Source: an uncultured Pirellulaceae bacterium (GTDB taxonomy: Bacteria; Planctomycetota; Planctomycetia; Pirellulales; Pirellulaceae). Taken from it: a stretch of 64,000 nt of DNA. Position numbers and translations under genes: made by a program. The stretch is from the NCBI GenBank assembly GCA_937967505.1, contig CALCJM010000064.1, forward strand, positions 20,414 to 84,413. Reading direction: 5' to 3'. Positions 1-9,002 of this stretch are shown here, piece by piece. The first letter of the stretch is position 1; each line of letters starts with the position of its first letter. A model generated the notes under the pieces. It saw nothing but the letters and a program-made list of their open reading frames with translations. It was not told the DNA's origin and ran no database searches.

Positions 1-350
1 TGGTTGAAAAATACAACCAACTGGACGGCATCAGCGTTGAAATCAGTGGTGGATTTACTTCACCGCCCAAACCTCTGGAGGACAACGTCAAACCGCTACA
101 GCACCGGATCACCCGGTGTGCCCAGATACTGGACATTGATATCGACTGGCAGGGAACCGGTGGCGCTTGTGATGGAAACAAGTTTGCCAGTGCCGGCTTG
201 CCCAATATCGACACCTTGGGCCCCTGCGGTGGTCACATTCACAGCAGCAACGAATTCCTGATCCCGGGAAGTCTCATTCCCAGAACGAAACTGGCCAGCC
301 TGATCCTGCTGGCGTACGCCAGCGAGATCGACAATTCCGGCGGGGCGTAG
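1..350 (+). CDS. M20-family peptidase (CPG2/ArgE-like), C-terminal part
   Basis: This is the 3' end of a gene that begins before the window, and about 115 residues are visible in the frame starting at base 3. The C-terminus carries DGNKFA...GLPNIDTLGPCGGHIH, then SSNEFL and LIPRTKLASLILL. That layout is the end of the catalytic domain of M20 metallopeptidases of the glutamate carboxypeptidase/CPG2 type, where the HIH-like histidine near the end is a metal ligand. The likely role is hydrolysis of a peptide or N-acyl amino acid. The gene converges on the DUF1080 gene, leaving about 55 bp between the stops. The exact substrate cannot be told from this fragment. The family call is fairly secure; everything upstream of the window is unseen. 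Confidence 0.75.
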   Translation, partial: VEKYNQLDGISVEISGGFTSPPKPLEDNVKPLQHRITRCAQILDIDIDWQGTGGACDGNKFASAGLPNIDTLGPCGGHIHSSNEFLIPGSLIPRTKLASLILLAYASEIDNSGGA

Positions 351-405
351 TTGCGCAGATCCTAGTTGCGACCAAAATGCATCCAGCAGTGGTGAGAAGG
401 AAGTC

Positions 406-1740
406 TCACTCTTCCCGTACAAAAATTTCCCTGAATTCCACCGCAGAACCGTGACCGGCAAATCCCAGATGCCCATCCGTTCGAGACAACCCCGGATGAG
501 CCTTGCCATCAAGAAACGGTTCGTTTGAATCCAGCTGTAGAAACGGTTTCACATCAGCGTCAAGGATCACGAATCCGTTCAGTTCGACGACGATGCTGGT
601 ACCGGTGACAGTGACCTCCTGGAAATTCCATTCTCCGGGCGGGCGCAAACGGCCTCGCACCGCAGCAGCGATACCGTAAATGGAACCGTGGTACTGACGC
701 GCATCAAGGCCGGTAAATTGCTTTGCCGTGTCATCCAGAATCTGAAGCTCGCACATTCCCACATAGGCGGTGTCACCCGATCCGGGGTAGCGAATCGCCA
801 GCCCGTTGTTCCCGCCCGGTGGCAAACGAAATTCAAACCGCATCGAAAAATCTGACCACGTCCGCTGCGTAAAAATTGTCCCGCCATGGCCGGGCTTGCA
901 CCGTAGCGTCCCGTCGATAATTTCATAACCACCCTTTGCCCCGTCCCAACCGGCAAGGCTATTTCCATCAAAGATTCTTCGGTAGCCGCTGCCAACACGA
1001 TCAGCAAGGTGCTTGTTCGATTCTTCTGGTGACAGTTCTCTGATTCTCGGGTGGCGAAAACTGAAGGGGGCACCGTTGGGGCAGATCTGAACATGTCCCG
1101 CAACCATTAGCACCGCAGGCAGTCCGCCAGATTGATGACGCTCGTCAGGGGCTTGGGGACTCAGAATCGCACATGGTGCTATCTCTTTGCCGTCGATCCA
1201 AACACTCACCCGGGCTCCCGTCACGCGCACGATGGCCTTGGTCCATTGCGCGTGCGGTGAGGTTGTGGTTTTGCTACTGCCGGCCGGCAGCAGCAAACGG
1301 CCCCCTTTTATGACCAGCACCGCATCACGGACGCTGCGAAATTCAAATTCCAGTTCAAAATCACTGTACTGCGCATTTGACACCAGACAGCCACCACTTC
1401 CACCATTTTGAATCGCGCTGCCAGTCACGGGCGTGGCCGGCGAGATCGACCAATCCGGGCCGCGCGCTGTCGCGTCGGTTCCAGAGGTAGGCCTCTCTAC
1501 CGATTGCCCGGTCGAGGCTGAGGCTGAGGCAGAGGCTGAATTCGCGCGATCAGGGATCGGTGGCGGTACAACTCGCCAATGGCTCAGGCTTTTCCCGTCG
1601 AATAGAGAACGAAATTTTCCGTGAGCAGCGTCTGAAGCCTGAACCGCCAACACTGGCTGTAGTCCAGGGCAGAACGATCCGCATGCGCAGGAAATCAATA
1701 GCACAGCAGCGGCGAACCACTTACGAACCTGTCTACTCAT
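406..1740 (-). CDS. Exported protein with two DUF1080 (3-keto-disaccharide hydrolase-like) domains
   Basis: A protein of 444 residues. The start at 1740 is preferred over a longer reading frame because a GGGAG ribosome-binding site lies about 8 nt upstream and the N-terminus (MSRQVRKWFAAAVLLISCACGS) reads as a signal peptide, possibly a lipoprotein signal. Two related domains follow. The first is at about residues 40-230 (FRSLFDGKSLSHW). The second is at about 255-444 (RIFDGNSLAGWDGAKGGYEI, then GNNGLAIRY, ELQILDD and QYHGSIYG), the typical concanavalin-like DUF1080 signature. Between the start of domain 1 and its core sits a low-complexity Ala-Ser repeat encoded by GAGGCT-type repeats near 1515-1545. 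DUF1080 proteins are abundant in planctomycetes and are linked to sugar or glycan turnover; some hydrolyse 3-keto-disaccharides. The substrate here is unknown. Confidence 0.85.
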   Translation of the reverse strand: MSRQVRKWFAAAVLLISCACGSFCPGLQPVLAVQASDAAHGKFRSLFDGKSLSHWRVVPPPIPDRANSASASASASTGQSVERPTSGTDATARGPDWSISPATPVTGSAIQNGGSGGCLVSNAQYSDFELEFEFRSVRDAVLVIKGGRLLLPAGSSKTTTSPHAQWTKAIVRVTGARVSVWIDGKEIAPCAILSPQAPDERHQSGGLPAVLMVAGHVQICPNGAPFSFRHPRIRELSPEESNKHLADRVGSGYRRIFDGNSLAGWDGAKGGYEIIDGTLRCKPGHGGTIFTQRTWSDFSMRFEFRLPPGGNNGLAIRYPGSGDTAYVGMCELQILDDTAKQFTGLDARQYHGSIYGIAAAVRGRLRPPGEWNFQEVTVTGTSIVVELNGFVILDADVKPFLQLDSNEPFLDGKAHPGLSRTDGHLGFAGHGSAVEFREIFVREE

Positions 1741-2091
1741 TGCGGAATCTCCCAAGCTGAAAAATGGTTGTCTTGTTTTGGTAAGCGATCCTGACCAAAC
1801 GCTGACGCAACACAGCATATATGGTGTGGGGAGACTGTGAGAACCGCTACAAGAAAAAATTTCAGGTTGCCTCTGGCGTTGCAGCACGATTGTCGCAACA
1901 ACCAACCGCAAGCCATCCACTCCGGCGGGGTCTGCGCGACGGCGGGGCGAATAGGCTTGGTCTCCAGCGTCAGGCGAGCTACCAGGGTGCTTTCTGAATC
2001 CACCAATGGCCGTTAGATTATGCCGATTGCTGTCGCCGCATCTGTTGTGCGGTGAGGCAGGTCAAATTTACCTTCGCCACTTCGATCGCTT

Positions 2092-2778
2092 ATGTCAAAC
2101 AATCCAGACATTTCTTTTGTCGCTGAACAGCGCGTGCCAGTCAAAGACCTGAAAGGGATTTCCAAAAATGCCGCCTCAACCGCCGCCAAAGGAGGCATCA
2201 GCCGGAAATATCTGAGTGACCTGGCTCAGGCTGAATTGGATGCAGATTTGGATGCGACATTTGCCAAGCTTAAATCAGCTTTTAGATTCAAACGCAAAGA
2301 GCTAACCGCTGACGGGCCGGCCGATGGCATGGGGGTGATCACAACACCGCATTTTTTCTACGAAGTGACGGTGGTACCTGTCGAAGACGCACCACGCAAT
2401 GTTATCATTCGCAGGTGCGTCCGCAACATCACCGATGCTGATGTAATCACAGGCGCAGATTTTTTTGAGGTGTTTGGTTCGAGGTTTAACCAGCTGGAAG
2501 TTGCCTGCGATAACCCACTGGACCTAGAAGCAATTATTGATCAAATTGAGGACGCTGAAGCTGACGACGTTGATCTGGATTACGACAAAGATGTCACGCA
2601 TTGCACGATCGGGTTGATGTCGATGAGAACAACGATCCTCGTGCGCCCCAATTCTATCCACGTCAAAGGACCTGCGGACGTAACGCCTGCCGATCTAGTG
2701 CACTCATTCTTCGAAATGCAGAATTGCTTCATGGAATCGTTGAACCTGTCAGAACCGCTGCTAAAGAGTTCGTCCTGA
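2092..2778 (+). CDS. Conserved-looking hypothetical protein, 228 aa
   Basis: A soluble protein of 228 residues with no signal peptide, no membrane segment and no motif I recognise. It is rich in acidic residues; residues ~140-165 contain a run of Asp/Glu (IEDAEADDVDLDYDKD). It begins MSNNPDISFVAEQRVPVKDL and has an internal stretch FEVFGSRFNQLEVACDNPL that looks like a folded core. The even codon use and the lack of any competing frame support a real gene. It converges on the coiled-coil gene at 2849. No clear Shine-Dalgarno sequence precedes the ATG, so the start is only probable. No function can be assigned. Confidence 0.6.
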   Translation: MSNNPDISFVAEQRVPVKDLKGISKNAASTAAKGGISRKYLSDLAQAELDADLDATFAKLKSAFRFKRKELTADGPADGMGVITTPHFFYEVTVVPVEDAPRNVIIRRCVRNITDADVITGADFFEVFGSRFNQLEVACDNPLDLEAIIDQIEDAEADDVDLDYDKDVTHCTIGLMSMRTTILVRPNSIHVKGPADVTPADLVHSFFEMQNCFMESLNLSEPLLKSSS

Positions 2779-2848
2779 TTACTTCCCCGAACGAACTCAG
2801 TTGATCGGGTTAATCCGGCTGATTGTGTCGCATTTTTGCCTGGTATCT

Positions 2849-4141
2849 TTACGGGGTGGCTGCCTCCTTCAACAGGTCAACGCGGTAGAGTTCCAGTGGC
2901 AGTTGGTCGTAGCTGTTGAGCGCCGTGATCCGGTTGCTCAACAGGGTCACTTTTTTATTATTGGGTTTGGTTGGTTTGGCCAGTTTCGCCAGTTTTTTGG
3001 AATTGCGACGTTGCCGACGACCGGAATTAGCCAGGTCACGCTCCAATTGGCTTAACTGCCCCCCGTAGCGGTTGCGGATTTGTGCAATTTCATTGGCCGC
3101 GCGATCCAGTTCAAACGCTACCGCGTCAGCCCGGTTACCAAGATTGCCGAGGGTGAAATAGTTGTCCTGAATCTGGTACCGCAATACGTCGCACTGTAGC
3201 AGCGAACCGTTGGGATCGGTTTGATGGAAATACAACGCGGTTTGCAACGCGCGAATATTGTTGCGGACCGATCGAATATCCCCATCGAGCGCCGCCAATT
3301 CACTTTGCAGCGGTTGGGCACGTGAGATTGCCCGATCAATCTTTAGCTCGCCCTCGTCCCTCAGCGAATTCTGTTGGTCCTGGATCGTTTGGGTTTGCGT
3401 CTGTAGCAGAGCATTTTCCTGCTGGATCAATTTTCGGTTGGCAACCTTGGCGACCTCTTTTTCTTCAACCGACTCCTGAACTTTTCTACCCAAGTGTTGC
3501 ATGCGGCCTTCGAAGTCCGCCAGCAAATTTTCCATCTCCGCGCGCATCAATTTCTGGTGATTGGGAGCGAGTCCGATGGACAATTCCGCAATTGCCGCAT
3601 GCAGGATTTCCTGATTGACATGTTCTCCCACAGGGCCTTGCAGATAGCCCAGCAACCGACCAATCCTGCGATAAGTATTGTCCAACCTAGCCGGTGGCAA
3701 GTTGCGGTTGCGAATCGTTTTGCCAAAAGTGCGAATATCAGTCATGGCCTGGTCGTATTGATCGCGCACGGTTTTCACCCAGATCGAAAGCAACCTGGCA
3801 TCCAGGTTGTCCGGGGTGATAGCGAGCGCGGCATCCACCGCTTCACCCGCTTCCCGCACACGATTGTGCTGAAAGCGGTTCACCGCATAGGCAATCAAAA
3901 CCGTCGGACTATTCACCGGTGCCAATTCGTAGACCTCGACACTTTGGGTGCGACTGGCAAGGTTCTTTTTCCAGGCCGGGTCCAGCCAGAATTTAACGCG
4001 CTGTTTTTCACCGATGGGGATTTCGATCGGTTCTATCAACTGGCCAACAACGGTCTGGCAAATCACCGCTTCAACGGTCAAGGCGATCAGAAACGCGAAC
4101 AGGGGCAAGAAACGCTTCCATTGTGCGGGTCCAAATTTCAT
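2849..4141 (-). CDS. Exported TPR/coiled-coil hypothetical protein
   Basis: A protein of 430 residues. The N-terminus (WKRFLPLFAFLIALTVEAVIC) is a signal peptide or membrane anchor. Residues ~75-160 (YAVNRFQHNRVREAGEAVDA, ALAITPDNLDARLLSIWVK) read as helical TPR-like repeats. Residues ~210-380 are heptad-rich with many Gln, Glu, Arg and Leu residues, and are predicted by eye to form a long coiled coil. The tail is very basic (RRQRRNSKKLAKLAKPTKPNNKK). The architecture suggests an envelope scaffold or adaptor, but I recognise no named family. A 270-aa reading frame on the opposite strand covers the same DNA; it is rejected because it lacks any domain signal while this strand has a coherent signal peptide and coiled coil. 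Confidence 0.7.
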   Translation of the reverse strand: MKFGPAQWKRFLPLFAFLIALTVEAVICQTVVGQLIEPIEIPIGEKQRVKFWLDPAWKKNLASRTQSVEVYELAPVNSPTVLIAYAVNRFQHNRVREAGEAVDAALAITPDNLDARLLSIWVKTVRDQYDQAMTDIRTFGKTIRNRNLPPARLDNTYRRIGRLLGYLQGPVGEHVNQEILHAAIAELSIGLAPNHQKLMRAEMENLLADFEGRMQHLGRKVQESVEEKEVAKVANRKLIQQENALLQTQTQTIQDQQNSLRDEGELKIDRAISRAQPLQSELAALDGDIRSVRNNIRALQTALYFHQTDPNGSLLQCDVLRYQIQDNYFTLGNLGNRADAVAFELDRAANEIAQIRNRYGGQLSQLERDLANSGRRQRRNSKKLAKLAKPTKPNNKKVTLLSNRITALNSYDQLPLELYRVDLLKEAATP

Positions 4142-4634
4142 TGTGTTAACCGGGAGAGAATGAAAAAACGGCGAAGTAGACCGATCCGGCCACCCAGCTT
4201 ATTATTTGCATCTCTGGCACGAAAGCAACCTGTGGAGCTTCATCGGATTGCGAGTGTCGCATCTTTCAACAAAGTCCCTGTCAGGAAGGCGGCTGGAGCT
4301 GACTGACCATCTTGCGAAGTTTTGGTAAGTCTTTTCGGGCTTTGGCAAGTTGAAGTGTTGTGATGACCTTGCACCACCGCTGGCGTGGTGTCGTGAACGG
4401 GGGCAAAAGCTGGTGGTCTTCCCCTCAATCGGCTACCATGCGGTTGAAACCAGTCACACCGAGTGAGAAAAACGGGCACTCGATCTATCCGCACGTTCTG
4501 GACTAACCCATCTAACAACACGTGCGACAGAAACACCCGGGTAGATCGCAATTGGTTACGTGGAAAACTTTGCTCTCCAGTAGGGCAGGCCCTGCTGGAG
4601 AGCAAACACAATCATTGGATAATCATCCATTAAA
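4142..4634. other. Intergenic region of 493 bp holding one copy of a dispersed repeat
   Basis: A divergent intergenic region between the coiled-coil gene and dcp. About 110 bp in the middle (4388-4500, reverse orientation) match a repeat seen again at ~29.97 and ~36.86 kb; see the repeat entry. A short reading frame on the minus strand here is a by-product of that repeat and is not called as a gene. The flanking parts must hold the promoters for both neighbours, but I could not single out convincing -35/-10 boxes. Confidence 0.5.
4388..4500 (-). repeat. Dispersed repeat family 2, copy A
   Basis: On the minus strand the copy reads GATAGATCGAGTGCCCG, then an interval, then CATGGTAGCCGATTG and a CCAGCTTTTGCCC-like block. 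The same blocks in the same order occur at about 29965-30108 and 36858-36995, at roughly 70 percent identity by eye. Just outside it, GATCTATCCG (from ~4482) and GGGTAGATCGC (to ~4550) form inverted flanks, as in the other copies. Confidence 0.6.
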
Positions 4635-6728
4635 ATGCCGGAAGAAACAAAAACAGTCATGACCGCATCAACTCCCGACTCCGAAGTTCTCCTTGCCCCC
4701 TGGGCAGGGCCGTGCGGTGGTACTCCTCCGTGGCGTTCGGTGAATCCCGAGGCATTCCTAGATGCTGTTACCGCTTCGATCAGACTTGAAAATGAAGATC
4801 TGGCCCGCATCACTGAGCAAGCGGAATCTCCCACCTTCGATAATACGATTGTCGCCATGGAAAAAGCCGGTCGCACGCTGGACCGATTGGAGTCAATTTA
4901 CTATGTCCATACCTCGAATCTGAACCTTGGGCCAATGGCCGATATCGAAGCCACGATTGAACCGGTCTTGAGCGCGCATCGTGATTCGGTGATGCAAAAC
5001 CAGGCACTGTTTGAACGCGTTGAATCTGTCTACCAATCCAACGCAGCAAAAGAGCTGGAGCAGGCTAATTTTCGTTTGCTGGAAAAAGTCTACAAAAACT
5101 TTGTCCGTCAAGGAGCACGACTGGACGCCGCTGAGAAAAAATCTCTGTCAAAAATCAATGTCGAACTGGCCAGTCTGTTTACCCGTTTCAGCCAGAATGT
5201 TCTGACGGCCGAACAGAAAACGATCACTATCGACGATGCCTGCCGGCTTCAAGGACTGCCGGCAGCCCTCATTGACTCGATGGAGTCGGCTGATGAAACA
5301 GAGCAACAGTGGCTGGTCGCCAACACGCGTTCGGCCGTCGAACCGGTGCTGACCTATGCTGATGACAGAGTCCTGCGGGAACATGTCTGGCGAGCGTTCT
5401 ACGATCGTTGTGATCGGGGTGACAGCCACCATGGAGAGAGTGTGGACAATAACGCGATTGTTTCGGCGATCCTGCGTTTGCGTGCCAAACGCGCGAAATT
5501 GTTGGGCTACGCGACGCACGCGCACTGGCGTCTGGAACCGCAGATGGCTAAAGAACCGGAAAATGCCATGGCGCTGATGACGCGCGTCTGGCTAGGTGCC
5601 GTGGAGACAGCGCGACAGGAAGTTGTCGATATGCAGGCAATCGCCGACAACGAAGGGGGCGATTTTAAAATTGAACCTTGGGACTACCGATATTACGCTG
5701 AAAAAGTTCGTAAACAAAAATACGACCTGGATCTGGCAGATATTAAGCCCTACCTTCAACTGGAGAAACTCAGAGAAGGCATGATGTGGACAGCAAGTGA
5801 ACTTTTTGGCTTCGAATTTCGCGAAACAAAAACAGTCGATGTCTTTCATCCGGATGTTAGAGTCTGGGAGGTTCGCAAACCAAACCAGGTAGTTGGATTG
5901 TGGTATTTTGATCCGTTTGCGAGGGCCGGAAAACGCAGTGGCGCCTGGATGACAAACTACCGCCAGCAGGAAAATATTGATGCGGCAATCCTTCCGCTGG
6001 TTTCGAATAACTCGAATTTTGTCAAATCGAAACCCGGTGAACCGGTGCTAATCTCGTGGGATGATGCGGTCACGCTGTTTCATGAATTTGGTCATGCATT
6101 GCACGGCTTGTGCAGTCAATGTCGGTATCCAACTCAGTCGGGGACTTCGGTGGCGCGCGACTTTGTCGAATTTCCATCGCAGCTATTTGAAAGTTGGTTG
6201 GCAACGCCTGAAGTGCTGGCACGTTTCGCCTTGCACCACCAAACCGGTCAGCCCATCCCCCGGGACCTGATCGAAAAAATCGAAGCAGCCGCCACTTTTA
6301 ATCAAGGGTTCGCCACGGTCGAGTATCTGGCAAGTGCAATCGTTGATATGAAATTGCATCTGGCTGGGGATGTGGCAATCAATCCGGAGCAATTTGAAAA
6401 ACAGACGCTGGCTGAAATCGATATGCCAGCGGAAATTGTGATGCGGCATCGGACGCCGCATTTCAGTCACGTCTTCGCCAGCGATAGTTATTCTGCTGGC
6501 TACTATAGTTACCTGTGGGCTGAAGCGCTGACGGCCGACGCGGCTGAAACGTTCGAGCGGGTTGGGTTTTTTAATGCCGTAACGGCGGCAGACCTGTTGT
6601 CAAAAATTCTCGCGATTGGCGATACAGTGGATCCAGCCGAGGCATTTCACAGCTTTCAAGGCAGGGATGTTGACCCGGGCGCGCTGTTTCGCAAACGAGG
6701 ATTCCCATTAAACGCAAGCCTCCCGTAG
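4635..6728 (+). CDS. dcp: M3-family zinc metallopeptidase, peptidyl-dipeptidase Dcp type
   Basis: A protein of 697 residues, close to the ~680 of E. coli Dcp. The zinc site HEFGHALH lies at about residues 483-490 within TLFHEFGHALHGLCSQ, and the third ligand region follows in the RDFVEFPSQLFE block. Other Dcp-like blocks are FDNTIVAMEKAGRTLDRL near residue 73, EPWDYRYYAEKVRKQKYDLD near 350, VFHPDVRVWEV near 410, and a C-terminal SAGYYSYLWAEAL. The family cleaves dipeptides or small fragments from oligopeptides and recycles them. No signal peptide is seen, so a cytoplasmic location is expected. The ATG at 4635 is used; an internal ATG at 4671, after TKTV, would remove 12 residues and cannot be excluded. 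Monocistronic by context. Confidence 0.9.
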   Translation: MPEETKTVMTASTPDSEVLLAPWAGPCGGTPPWRSVNPEAFLDAVTASIRLENEDLARITEQAESPTFDNTIVAMEKAGRTLDRLESIYYVHTSNLNLGPMADIEATIEPVLSAHRDSVMQNQALFERVESVYQSNAAKELEQANFRLLEKVYKNFVRQGARLDAAEKKSLSKINVELASLFTRFSQNVLTAEQKTITIDDACRLQGLPAALIDSMESADETEQQWLVANTRSAVEPVLTYADDRVLREHVWRAFYDRCDRGDSHHGESVDNNAIVSAILRLRAKRAKLLGYATHAHWRLEPQMAKEPENAMALMTRVWLGAVETARQEVVDMQAIADNEGGDFKIEPWDYRYYAEKVRKQKYDLDLADIKPYLQLEKLREGMMWTASELFGFEFRETKTVDVFHPDVRVWEVRKPNQVVGLWYFDPFARAGKRSGAWMTNYRQQENIDAAILPLVSNNSNFVKSKPGEPVLISWDDAVTLFHEFGHALHGLCSQCRYPTQSGTSVARDFVEFPSQLFESWLATPEVLARFALHHQTGQPIPRDLIEKIEAAATFNQGFATVEYLASAIVDMKLHLAGDVAINPEQFEKQTLAEIDMPAEIVMRHRTPHFSHVFASDSYSAGYYSYLWAEALTADAAETFERVGFFNAVTAADLLSKILAIGDTVDPAEAFHSFQGRDVDPGALFRKRGFPLNASLP

Positions 6729-7016
6729 AGGAAGCGCCCAATGAGATGTGACAGCATCGAATGCTGCCATTGCTGAAATCCCTAGAAACCTTACTAACCT
6801 GCCTTCGCATACGGGGCAGGACGGATGGCAAAATAGGTAAAATACATTGGTCTTGGAGGTTAGTTGATGACATTTATCTGGCTTATCATGGACGAATAAT
6901 TGGACGAATCTGAATAATCGTTACTTTCGGAATCAAATTGGCTGTATTGACCGCCGATACCTAAACAGCCGGGCTTCCGGTTTTTCTTCCGAGAGAAGTT
7001 TATTGAGGTTTTTCAA

Positions 7017-8909
7017 ATGCGTCAGCTTATCAGCCGTCCGACAGTTTTTCTTGTTATCGGAATTGGCGTTTTCGCGTTGCTGGTTTCTCGTTTTCGAACG
7101 ACAGAAGATCAGTCACGCCCTGTGGTTTCACAGCTGGATCCGTTTGAGTCACTTGGAAATCTCTCGGGTAAAAACTTGGCTGTCGCAAGCCCATCTCCGG
7201 TGGAACCCTTGCCGGCTCATGAACCAATGGTGCGCGATGTGATTACGGCCCCGGAAACCTATCTGCAAACGGCGGCAGTACCTTTGCGTGACGCCCCGGA
7301 TACTGCAACCGATGCTGATCTTGACGCCGACACTGGTGCTGAAATCACTGCTGTCGTCGATGCCCCCGACGCGCTGGTGGCTCCCGGTGTGGACATCGAA
7401 ATTGCGGCGGCTTCAGAGGCGGATTCAGAAGTACTGCTTTCTAATTTAGATGTCGTCGAGGTACCTGTTCCCGTCGTCGATCAGATCAACCCTGTCGAAG
7501 ACGATCTGACCGTAATGGAATTCGAAGATGCCATGGACGCTGATGTTGATGTGGCGGAAGAGCGCTATCAACTGGATGATTTTGGTGCTGAACCCAATCC
7601 TAATATCACCCCAATTGTTTTGATGGACGAACCCCAAACTTCCATGCCGGTGGTTAAGTCTGCGGTTCAACCGGCCCGTGCCCAGGTCAGTGAAACATTC
7701 CGCCCCCAAGGCTGGAAGAAAAACCCCTACATTACCGACAGCAAAGACGTGGTCGAGTCAACACCTGCCAAAGCTGCACCGGAGATTGAAACATCCAGTC
7801 TCGAATCAGCGCCCACGCTGGACAACCTTCCCCGCGAGAATCAAGAGGCTTTGATTTCGGCTGCGATGAACGCTTCGGAAGAGGTCTCAACAGTTGCCAA
7901 CTTTGAATCACAAACGGCCGCATCGACGGTCAGTTCGATTCCAACCTCCGGTCAGCCTATGCGATCGGTCGTGGCCCCGTCTGGTGAATACGCCGACGCG
8001 TTGCCGATCGTGATTGGTCTTCCTGACTCGGTTGCTCACAAGGCGGTGCACAACATCGAATATGGCAAATCGTTGTCGCGTCGCGGTGCCGCCTTTGCCG
8101 CCCGGCAGGAGTTTTACTCGTCCTTGCGAATTCTGGCACAGGCTCACGACACCCAGGCTGGAGGCACCGGGTACACGCACGCACTGCGTGATGGCATTAT
8201 TGCCCTGAAAGAAGCTGAAGACTTTATTGTCTCTGATACCGAAACACAAATCGGCTTGAGAGTTGCGAATGTGATCGAAGGACATTCGACAAAAGTGATC
8301 TCTCCGGCAGAGGCTGGCGGCATGACCGCGATTGGAGCCATGCAGCGTTATTTCGCTTGGGCCAGCGGGCAGCTTCGGGTCGCCAGTGGCCAGAACGTGG
8401 TCGCCGCCGAAGCGCTTTACTGTCTTGGAAAACTACACACCGTGCAGGCCAAGTTTGGTGCCAATGCGACGAAGCTGGACATTGCCAAAGCCATTGTTTT
8501 TCACCAGGCAGCTATGGCAGCCGACAGTTCCAACTTCCGATCCGCCAATGAACTGGGTGTGTTGATGGCCAACAGCGGTCGATTGCAGGAATCGCAACTC
8601 ATGCTCAAGCGTAGCTTGCAGATTCGTCAGCTTCCACAAGCCTGGCAGAACCTGGCCGTGATCCACCAACGGTCAGGCCAGCATCGTTTGGCTCAACTGG
8701 CCCATCAGGAATCACTGATTTCATCACGGCAACAGACCGCCAGCATGGCCAGCAACACCATTCGCTGGGTGGAACCGGGGGCGTTCAACCAGGGGACTCC
8801 ACTGCAAATGCGTCAGCAAACTGCTGACCATCGCCAGGCACAGCCGCCAGTACCGCAACCACAAACGAATAAACCTACCATCGGTCAGCGACTGAAAAGC
8901 ATTTTCTGA
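7017..8909 (+). CDS. Membrane-anchored TPR protein, 630 aa, next to a polysaccharide export gene
   Basis: A protein of 630 residues. The N-terminus (RPTVFLVIGIGVFALLVSRF) is an uncleaved anchor or signal. Residues ~60-300 are low in complexity and acidic, rich in Ala, Asp, Val, Pro and Glu, and probably disordered. The C-terminal half is helical. Residues ~350-590 include AARQEFYSSLRILAQAHD, AEALYCLGKLHTVQ and SANELGVLMANSGRLQESQ, which read as TPR or Sel1-like repeats. The tail is Gln/Pro-rich. It lies 93 bp upstream of a Wza-like SLBB protein on the same strand, so the two are probably co-transcribed. This points to a role in envelope or exopolysaccharide assembly, as an inference from the neighbour only. 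Confidence 0.75.
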   Translation: MRQLISRPTVFLVIGIGVFALLVSRFRTTEDQSRPVVSQLDPFESLGNLSGKNLAVASPSPVEPLPAHEPMVRDVITAPETYLQTAAVPLRDAPDTATDADLDADTGAEITAVVDAPDALVAPGVDIEIAAASEADSEVLLSNLDVVEVPVPVVDQINPVEDDLTVMEFEDAMDADVDVAEERYQLDDFGAEPNPNITPIVLMDEPQTSMPVVKSAVQPARAQVSETFRPQGWKKNPYITDSKDVVESTPAKAAPEIETSSLESAPTLDNLPRENQEALISAAMNASEEVSTVANFESQTAASTVSSIPTSGQPMRSVVAPSGEYADALPIVIGLPDSVAHKAVHNIEYGKSLSRRGAAFAARQEFYSSLRILAQAHDTQAGGTGYTHALRDGIIALKEAEDFIVSDTETQIGLRVANVIEGHSTKVISPAEAGGMTAIGAMQRYFAWASGQLRVASGQNVVAAEALYCLGKLHTVQAKFGANATKLDIAKAIVFHQAAMAADSSNFRSANELGVLMANSGRLQESQLMLKRSLQIRQLPQAWQNLAVIHQRSGQHRLAQLAHQESLISSRQQTASMASNTIRWVEPGAFNQGTPLQMRQQTADHRQAQPPVPQPQTNKPTIGQRLKSIF

Positions 8910-9002
8910 ATCTGGTTCCGATCGAGACCAAACTGTTTTTACCTGAATTCCTGATTCCAACACTGACTTCAACGTCTGATTTTTTTCGAAGGCATCGATG
9001 CC

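Noticed and set aside
3494..4306. A 270-codon open frame on the plus strand opposite the coiled-coil gene
   Set aside because: It has no domain or signal; the minus strand gives a coherent signal peptide, TPR-like part and coiled coil.
4240..4611. A 123-codon minus-strand frame in the intergenic region before dcp
   Set aside because: It coincides with family-2 repeat copy A; its apparent sequence recurs because of the repeat, not as a gene.
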